A stretch of DNA of 64,000 nt from Deltaproteobacteria bacterium (GTDB lineage Bacteria > Myxococcota > JADLHZ01), in assembly GCA_020848545.1 (NCBI GenBank), contig JADLHZ010000090.1, forward strand, positions 100,984 through 164,983. Direction: 5' to 3'. Each line of letters begins with the position of its first letter. Within the stretch, counting starts at the first letter, position 1. Shown here piece after piece: positions 56,773-60,954 of the stretch. The position numbers and the translations under genes were made by a program. The notes beneath the pieces were generated by a model that worked only from the letters and a program-made list of their open reading frames with translations, was not told the DNA's origin and searched no databases.

Positions 56773-57060
56773 TACACTATTTTCAGGCACTTCCCGCACC
56801 TCGGATAGCACGAGGAAGGGCTTTTTCAGCTCGAATTTGATGATTCTTCCGTCAAGAACCGCGTTCGAAAGTAGCTTTTTTAGAAACTCAAGCCGCTCTT
56901 GTGGGGCGCGAGATTCAACCAACATTTTCGCTGACTTAGCGAGTTCTAAAGTGTTTTGTGCCGTTTGAAGGTAGGCACCGTCGATCTGGCGTTGTGCGTC
57001 TTGAAGCAGGTCGAACAGCAGGCTTTGATCACCACGAAGCCTACCCTGTTGCTGCTTGAA
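56743..57060 (-). pseudogene. C-terminal remnant of a serine recombinase
   Basis: The frame encodes about 100 residues resembling the C-terminal part of a serine-family recombinase (LQTAQNTLELAKSAKMLVE, RLEFLKKLLSNAVLDGRIIKFELKKPF). It ends inside the tRNA gene, and its last residues (EESNL) are the tRNA T-arm read backwards, as in integrases whose 3' end abuts the att site. The catalytic N-terminal domain is not found upstream; a different frame with a Cys/Arg-rich protein takes over near 57060. Base composition is lower in GC than the host genes. It is the probable former integrase of the island. Confidence 0.65.
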
Positions 57061-57281
57061 CGTGGGTGAAGCCAGTGGCCGTGGCGCACACGACATTCCT
57101 GCTGGCGCACCTTCTCCTCGGCACGACTGCCTTCCAGATCCTGCCGCCGCCGTCGCTTCGCCAGCTTACGCCGCCGCTTCGTTCGACATCTCTTTGAGCA
57201 CGTCACTTGGCTTCGCGATGCCGTGCGCTTCGGCTCGAACCAACACCGGCACTCGCTGCATCGCTTGCGTCGCGTCTTCAT
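56946..57281 (-). CDS. Cys/Arg-rich zinc-ribbon-like small protein, decayed
   Basis: The frame runs 111 aa. The first 45 residues (KRCSECRCWFEPKRT, TCSKRC, then dense Arg/Lys) form a four-Cys zinc-ribbon-like head with a basic tail, a kind I associate with mobile elements. After about residue 75 the sequence overlaps the recombinase remnant on the same strand in another frame and is unlikely to be meaningful. The gene is therefore probably truncated or frameshifted at its 3' end. No function is assigned. Confidence 0.45.
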   Translation of the reverse strand: MKTRRKRCSECRCWFEPKRTASRSQVTCSKRCRTKRRRKLAKRRRRQDLEGSRAEEKVRQQECRVRHGHWLHPRSSSNRVGFVVIKACCSTCFKTHNARSTVPTFKRHKTL

Positions 57282-57352
57282 GACGCGAGCCTCGGTGGCG
57301 TCGTGGTCGCGGCCCAGAAACCGACGCCCCCCCTACGCCGCGGCGCGGCTCA

Positions 57353-57387
57353 CGCTATCCGCTATCCGCTATCCGCTATCCGCTATC
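57353..57387. repeat. Five exact CGCTATC heptamers in tandem
   Basis: The unit CGCTATC repeats five times without error, followed by CGG. It lies in island A in a region without a convincing gene and resembles the AGCTATC/CAGCTAT tracts at 4087 and 15925. Confidence 0.95.
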
Positions 57388-57534
57388 CGGTGGACTGGTT
57401 TTGGAGAGCAGCGGTGGGTCTTTTTTGGAGAGCGCTCCAGGGATGAATTGCCGCGCTGGCACGCGGCTACGCGTTCACGTCGAGGCCGGCGACGAGATCC
57501 CCCACTGTCGCGCAGCGACTTCGTTCAACAGCGC

Positions 57535-57591
57535 GTCAAAACTCATGTCAAAATCAAATTCGCAAAACGCGCACATCCGATGAGTTTTGAC
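57535..57591. promoter_or_regulatory. 12-base inverted repeat GTCAAAACTCAT / ATGAGTTTTGAC
   Basis: Perfect arms at 57535-57546 and 57580-57591 enclose a 33-base AT-richer spacer with a third GTCAAAA half-site at 57547. This suits a repressor site or element end in island A. No gene starts immediately next to it except a 28-codon remnant at 57629. Confidence 0.5.
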
Positions 57592-57628
57592 ACACATTCG
57601 CTCCGGTCGTGATCGCGTCGCGCTGCTA

Positions 57629-57715
57629 ATGATGGCGATGAAATCGAAAGACATCTGGGCGGCGATATTGACGCTCCCTCCAGCCGAGCGGCCGCAGTTC
57701 GTGGGTGGGAGTTGA
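57629..57715 (+). pseudogene. Truncated addiction-module-like N-terminus
   Basis: A 28-codon frame (MMAMKSKDIWAAILTLPPAERPQFVGGS, then TGA) resembles the N-terminus of small antitoxins, which often read KxIxxxALxLPPxERxxxV; the intact VapB-like protein at 58242 begins the same way. The remainder of such a protein is missing, so this looks like a broken copy. Confidence 0.3.
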
Positions 57716-57828
57716 CGCAATGGCGGTCGACTTCGCAAAGGCGAGCGGGTCGGCCGCATGCACGCGCAGACCTTGGAAGACGCGATGCTCGTGGGCGGAG
57801 ACACCGACTCCAGGGGTGAAACGGTCGC

Positions 57829-58245
57829 TCAGGCGGACAAGACCTCGAACCGACCGTACTCGCGAAAATGGCGGTCGAAGGCGATGACTCGGCGAATCTT
57901 GAGCCGATCCATCACGGTGAAACTGAGCGCGTCACACAGGGAATACGTCTTGTCCTCGTGTGCTTTCAACAGCGAGATGGCCTTGGTCTCATCCGCGGGA
58001 CGCACGCGCTCGATGCGGTAGCCGTCCGTGCTCAGCATGTCGAGAAAGCTCAACGCAGCCCGCCGCTTCTCCCGCGACCTCGCCAGCAACACTGAGTACG
58101 TCTCGACGACAACGGTGTTCGTCGTCACGAAGGTCCAACCTTCTTGGTCCGCTTGGCTCCACAGGGCCTGCGCACGTTCGTGACAGGCGTCTTCGGCAAC
58201 GAGAAGGGCGACGAAGCCGCCGGAGTCCACGAAAACGGTCGTCAC
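57829..58245 (-). CDS. vapC: PIN-domain ribonuclease toxin (VapC-like)
   Basis: The protein is 138 aa. It is a complete PIN domain: the first acidic residue in VFVDSGGFVALL, the second in VVVETYSVLL, the third in SLCDALSFTVM and the fourth near AFDRHF. These four acids hold the metal ions for RNA cleavage. VapC toxins cut tRNA or rRNA to stop growth when their antitoxin is lost. Its ATG overlaps the stop of the upstream antitoxin gene by four bases, as usual for such pairs. Both are intact. Confidence 0.9.
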   Translation of the reverse strand: MTTVFVDSGGFVALLVAEDACHERAQALWSQADQEGWTFVTTNTVVVETYSVLLARSREKRRAALSFLDMLSTDGYRIERVRPADETKAISLLKAHEDKTYSLCDALSFTVMDRLKIRRVIAFDRHFREYGRFEVLSA

Positions 58246-58496
58246 CGCTCGGGGTGCCCTTCCATCGCCGCGTCGGCCACGTGCTTGTACTTGTCGGTCG
58301 AGAGGTCGGTGACGTCGGCGTGCGCCGTGCCGGCGAGCTCAAGAGACCTTTTATACCTTTTGGTCTTCGCGGCGCGCTTGCGAGGCGCGGCCAGCTTGGC
58401 CTGTTTGGCCAGGGATCGCTCCAGTGCACGCACCACTCTGATTCTCTCTCGCGCCGGCAGCCGCTTGGCTTGCTCGATGATTTGTTTGGTCGTCAT
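58242..58496 (-). CDS. Antitoxin of the PIN toxin (VapB-like)
   Basis: The protein is 84 aa from ATG at 58496. The N-terminal 45 residues (TTKQIIEQAKRLPARERIRVVRALERSL) form helices for dimerisation or DNA binding. The basic middle (AAPRKRAAKTKRYKRSL) and acidic C-terminus suit an antitoxin that wraps a PIN toxin; a C-terminal DKYKHVADAA stretch may be the toxin-binding part. The gene precedes vapC in the same operon. The exact antitoxin family is not fixed. Confidence 0.75.
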   Translation of the reverse strand: MTTKQIIEQAKRLPARERIRVVRALERSLAKQAKLAAPRKRAAKTKRYKRSLELAGTAHADVTDLSTDKYKHVADAAMEGHPER

Positions 58497-58568
58497 GCTT
58501 TCCGCTCCATGCATATTGTAGGCGAATCTTGAGCCGTTGACCACCGTCTGCCGACCCGTGCGAGCCTG

Positions 58569-58790
58569 CTATCGAGCACGCAGCGCCTCGATCACCTCCG
58601 ACGCCAGCTCTGTGTTGCCCGCTCGGACGTCTGCTTCGGCCGCTCTGATCGCCCCGTGCAGTGCGCACGCTCGGCATCAGGGATCGTCGCCCTCGTCGTC
58701 GAGCACGAGGTCGAGGACAGTTCCCTCGGGCAGTGTCGTCGGCTCATCGACGAGCAACCGACCGTTCTTCACGTGGGCTCGAATATTCAT
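58569..58790 (-). pseudogene. Interrupted AF2212-like antitoxin
   Basis: The frame starts MNIRAHVKNGRLLVDEPTTL and continues LPEGTVLDLVLDDEG, the standard N-terminus of AF2212-type antitoxins, then meets TGA after 37 codons at 58677. The same frame resumes after about five non-matching codons with LHGAIRAAEADVRAGNTELASEVIEALRAR and a TAG, which is the family's C-terminal half. A pair of opposite frameshifts around the stop, or a natural disruption, explains this. The paired toxin is not seen. Confidence 0.6.
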
Positions 58791-58956
58791 GGTCGACCAA
58801 GCGATGGCGTTCTCGGACGCGGCGGAAAACTTCGTCACCGGCGATCAACTTGACCTTGTCCGATCTGATCTCGGACAGCCGGCGCCTGATCTCCTTCGTC
58901 CACGCCGTCTGCCATTCGGCGGGGCTCAGATCGTCGTCTTCTTCTTGATCGAACAC
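58744..58956 (-). CDS. Small addiction-module component (antitoxin-like)
   Basis: A GTG start at 58956 lies seven bases beyond the stop of the upstream helix-turn-helix gene. The product is about 70 aa: FDQEEDDDLSPAEWQTAWTKEIRRRLSEIRSDKVKLIAGDEVFRRV. The WTKEIRRRLxEIRSxKVKLI segment matches the C-terminal toxin-binding part of the RelB/ParD-like 'addiction module component' family, usually preceded by a longer N-terminus that is missing. Its 3' end overlaps the interrupted AF2212-like gene in another frame. No matching RelE/ParE toxin is visible. Confidence 0.5.
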   Translation of the reverse strand: MFDQEEDDDLSPAEWQTAWTKEIRRRLSEIRSDKVKLIAGDEVFRRVRERHRLVDHEYSSPREERSVARR

Positions 58957-58963
58957 GTGTCTA

Positions 58964-59269
58964 CTATACGCCGGTCCCTTCCTTCGGACCAACGGGCATT
59001 GCCGTGATCGCCGACTCTGGGATCCTGACCGCGCTCAGCACGCGAACGTGGGCCAGGAGCCCGCGCGCGCACATCCGGTAGATCGTCGCCGTCGACACGG
59101 ACATGCGGCCGGCGGCCTCTTTCACCGTCAGCAAGCGTTCCGAGGGTGTCAGCACCGGTGCAGCAAACGGCCGGCTAACCGGTGCTAGCGGAAGCAAGTC
59201 GCCACGCTCGCTGGATCCGAAATCGTCAAAGATTTCACGCGCGTTGCTAAGCGGTGCAACTCCCTGCAA
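58964..59269 (-). CDS. Excisionase-like helix-turn-helix protein (island A)
   Basis: The protein is 101 aa. The C-terminal half (LLTVKEAAGRMSVSTATIYRMCARGLLAHVRVLSAVRIPESAI) is a winged helix-turn-helix of the excisionase / MerR-like family, which bends DNA for excision. The N-terminal 45 residues (NAREIFDDFGSSERGDLLPL) are not conserved. It lies just left of the partial tRNA copy at 59282, so it borders the att site. A second such gene occupies the matching place next to the third att copy. The start at 59269 is TTG. Confidence 0.8.
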   Translation of the reverse strand: MQGVAPLSNAREIFDDFGSSERGDLLPLAPVSRPFAAPVLTPSERLLTVKEAAGRMSVSTATIYRMCARGLLAHVRVLSAVRIPESAITAMPVGPKEGTGV

Positions 59270-59281
59270 ACCACCAGCGAC

Positions 59282-59339
59282 GGTCTCCGAAGCCGTAGGT
59301 CACAGGTTCGACTCCCGCATCGCGCGCCATTTTTTCCTC
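59282..59339. repeat. Partial tRNA-Arg 3' copy (att-like site 2)
   Basis: Positions 59282-59329 match the tRNA 56725-56772 over 48 bases with six differences, covering the 3' half through CCA. Positions 59321-59339 (CGCGCGCCATTTTTTCCTC) recur exactly at 60600-60618. Confidence 0.85.
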
Positions 59340-59388
59340 TTCGATCTCGGAGGTCAAGGACGTTCGGTCTCCCCTCACCGCCGAGGAA

Positions 59389-59616
59389 TTGGAGACGATG
59401 CGACGGCTGCTCCGCTCCGGCGTGGCGAAGAACAGGACCAAGGCCGTCGAGATGGGCGCTACCGCAGCGGCCACCGCCGGCATGACGGCAGGCGCGATCG
59501 CTGCTGCTGCGATCGGGACGGCGTTGTTGCCGGGCATCGGGACCGCCATTGGCGCCGTCATCGGCAGCACTTGGCTCGCGAAGAAGATGATCGACCAGAA
59601 GAAGGAAGACGAGTGA
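59389..59616 (+). CDS. Glycine-zipper small membrane protein
   Basis: The product is 75 aa from TTG at 59389 (ATG at 59398 is an alternative); the frame is open upstream to the att copy. After a basic head (MRRLLRSGVAKNRTKAVEMG) a long Ala/Gly-rich hydrophobic stretch (TAGAIAAAAIGTALLPGIGTAIGAVIGSTW) forms a glycine-zipper membrane segment, ending in a charged tail. Such proteins resemble small bacteriocins or membrane-inserting toxins, but also harmless membrane proteins. Its position in a toxin-antitoxin-rich island makes a toxic function worth testing. Confidence 0.55.
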   Translation: METMRRLLRSGVAKNRTKAVEMGATAAATAGMTAGAIAAAAIGTALLPGIGTAIGAVIGSTWLAKKMIDQKKEDE

Positions 59617-59760
59617 ACGCGCCCGTGCCTGAGACGATCACGTGCATCTACTGCCGCGAAGTTCGCTAGCCGACCCGCGAGCGCGTTCTTCCACGCTCCC
59701 TTGGTGGAGATCCCGTCAGGCCCATCCTCTGCAAACACTGCAACAACCGCCGTCCCGTCT
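59613..59760 (+). pseudogene. HNH_5-type endonuclease remnant with internal TAG
   Basis: The frame begins at a GTG overlapping the previous stop and reads ITCIYCREVR, TAG (59667-59669), then PTRERVLPRSLGGDPVRPILCKHCNNR. The CxxC...CxxCNN pair with the ERVLPxSLGG core is the pattern of HNH_5 endonucleases (usually EHVLP). One nonsense codon and the His-to-Arg change indicate inactivation. The distal half is missing. Confidence 0.5.
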
Positions 59761-59879
59761 GGCGATCCTCACCGCAGACGCTGATGACCTCAGCTCGAGT
59801 CACTTCTATCAAAGCACAGCGCGCGCGGTCGTTCTCGTTGCACGAGCGACGACGATTCGTTTGCATACATGGCGCATTG

Positions 59880-59889
59880 TGTATATACA
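59880..59889. promoter_or_regulatory. TGTATATACA palindrome upstream of brnT
   Basis: A perfect 10-base palindrome lies 5 bases before the brnT ATG in an AT-rich stretch. BrnTA operons are self-repressed through operators in this position, so this is a likely BrnA/BrnTA site and promoter element. Confidence 0.5.
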
Positions 59890-59894
59890 TAATC

Positions 59895-60181
59895 ATGATC
59901 GGCGAGTTTGACTGGGACGAACGCAAAGCGCGGTCGAACCTGAAGAAGCACGGCGTGTCGTTCGAACAGGCAGTCTTCGCGTTCTACGACGAGTACGCGC
60001 TCATCGATACGGATGAGCACGACGACGAGGTGCGGTATCGGCTGATCGGCGCGACGGACGCAGGCGTGCTCGTCGTCGTCTACGTGGAGTTGGAAGGGGA
60101 CGTCATCCGCATCATCAGCGCGCGAGGGCGACGAGAAGGCAGAAGGAGAACTATGAGCAACGAAAAGCCGTTCGATTTTAA
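59895..60181 (+). pseudogene. brnT: BrnT-type ribonuclease toxin with 1-base frameshift
   Basis: The frame MIGEFDWDERKARSNLKKHGVSFEQAVFAF...VRIISAR is the BrnT family with its FDWDxxKxxxNxxKHGVxFExA signature and the C-terminal IISAR. After ISAR the frame continues as RGRREGRRRT into the antitoxin frame, but in the neighbouring frame it reads ATRRQKENYEQRKAVRF and TAA (60179-60181), the normal end of BrnT. A single-base loss in the G-run near 60126-60128 therefore fuses toxin and antitoxin in frame. As read, an intact free toxin is not made. Confidence 0.75.
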
Positions 60182-60422
60182 GAAGGCGCGCCGCATCTCA
60201 CCCGAGGAGGTGGAGGGCGCGCGAAAGGCGATCGAGAAGAAGCTCGGCATCAAGCTACCGCCGAAGAAAGGGCGACCGCCGAGCTCCGAGTCCGGGCGCG
60301 CGATGCCGGTGTCGATCCGTCTCTCGCCGAAGGTCTTGCGATGGGCGAAACGTGAAGCCAAGAAGAGAGGCGTCGGCTACCAGACGATCATCAATCGCGC
60401 GCTCGAGGAGCTCGCCGGGTGA
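60153..60422 (+). CDS. brnA: BrnA-type antitoxin
   Basis: The protein is 89 aa from ATG at 60153, preceded by AGAAGGAGA, a good ribosome-binding site. Residues 1-45 are the toxin-binding part (FDFKKARRISPEEVEGARKAIEKKLG). The C-terminus (MPVSIRLSPKVLRWAKREAKKRGVGYQTIINRALEEL) is a ribbon-helix-helix DNA-binding domain of the BrnA kind. It would overlap an intact brnT by about 29 bases, as usual. Antitoxin translation remains possible although the toxin is frameshifted. Confidence 0.85.
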   Translation: MSNEKPFDFKKARRISPEEVEGARKAIEKKLGIKLPPKKGRPPSSESGRAMPVSIRLSPKVLRWAKREAKKRGVGYQTIINRALEELAG

Positions 60423-60609
60423 CGGCGCCTTCGGTCGACCTCGTTGACCGCGCCATAATCACGTCGACGTCTGAAACGAGAATCCTAATCGCGTTCGACA
60501 CGCGAACGTGCGGCAACTCGCCGCGAGCGCACAGACGGTAGACAGTCACGGGCTTCACGCGCAGCCGATCCGCCGCCTCTCGTACGGTAAGCAGAAGACC
60601 GCGCGCCAT
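60391..60609 (-). CDS. Excisionase-like helix-turn-helix protein (island B)
   Basis: The ATG at 60609 lies inside the att-like sequence (GCGCGCCAT read from the other strand), so the first residues MARG come from the att site. The product is about 72 aa: LLLTVREAADRLRVKPVTVYRLCARGELPHVRVSNAIRILVSDVDVIMAR. This helix-turn-helix is clearly related to that of the island A gene (LLTVKEAAGRMSVSTATIYRMCARG). Each island thus carries its own excisionase-like gene at the right edge. The 3' end overlaps brnA by about 30 bases. Confidence 0.8.
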   Translation of the reverse strand: MARGLLLTVREAADRLRVKPVTVYRLCARGELPHVRVSNAIRILVSDVDVIMARSTRSTEGAVTRRAPRARD

Positions 60610-60618
60610 TTTTTCCTC
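60598..60618. repeat. Third att-like copy (ACCGCGCGCCATTTTTTCCTC)
   Basis: The sequence contains the last 11 bases of tRNA-Arg (ACCGCGCGCCA) followed by TTTTTTCCTC, and shares 19 bases exactly with 59321-59339. It is the right boundary of island B. Confidence 0.85.
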
Positions 60619-60829
60619 AGGAATCCGCGCGAGCGAGCGCGGCAACGATCCACTGGTTGATGCTCACGCCCTCGATCTCAGCTCTGCGCGCGATGCTCTC
60701 GTGCAAGGACTTCGGCACGCGCACGAGCAGCTTGCCGGACATGCCTCTTGGCGCGGGAGGAATATGGTCGCCGTGCTTCACGGCCACATCGAGCCATCCG
60801 GCGGCGGCGTCGAGGATGTTCTTGCGTGC
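60617..60829 (-). pseudogene. C-terminal part of HicB-type antitoxin
   Basis: The frame encodes about 70 residues (RARKNILDAAAGWLDVAVKHGDHIPPAPRGMSGKLLVRVPKSLHESIARRAEIEGVSINQWIVAALARADS) ending at TGA near 60617; the middle matches the helix and ribbon-helix-helix of HicB. The N-terminal half of HicB is missing, and no HicA gene is near. It lies just outside the third att copy and the 5' flank of the kinase gene overlaps it. It is a remnant of an older module. Confidence 0.5.
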
Positions 60830-60954
60830 GCGCTCGACAGGGGCTTCCGTTCGGACGAGCTCAGTGGTACCCCCCAAACGGGGGATCTCGGACTTGCGGA
60901 AAGCAAAGCCTGGGCGATGAGCTCCACGCCTGCTGGTCTCAACGAGGATCGCGG

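Larger units (their letters stand above)
56773..59329. mobile_element. Small island A between tRNA-Arg and first partial tRNA copy
   Basis: The 2.6 kb between the tRNA 3' end and its 48-base partial copy at 59282-59329 has irregular composition and many small or broken genes: recombinase remnant, Cys/Arg-rich protein, heptamer repeat, VapBC-like pair, two further antitoxin-like genes and an excisionase-like gene beside the right att copy. The arrangement is that of an integrated element decayed at its left end. Confidence 0.6.
59330..60608. mobile_element. Small island B between att-like sites 2 and 3
   Basis: About 1.3 kb is bounded by two copies of CGCGCGCCATTTTTTCCTC. It carries a glycine-zipper small protein, a disrupted HNH gene, brnT/brnA and an excisionase-like gene that ends at the right copy. 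No integrase lies inside, so movement would need help from another element. Confidence 0.55.

Noticed and set aside
58744..58992. Start at 58992 for the addiction-module protein
   Set aside because: It would overlap the end of the upstream helix-turn-helix gene; the GTG at 58956 just after that stop fits better.
59282..59329. Second functional tRNA gene
   Set aside because: Only the 3' half is present; acceptor 5' strand and D arm are missing and the T-stem does not pair well.
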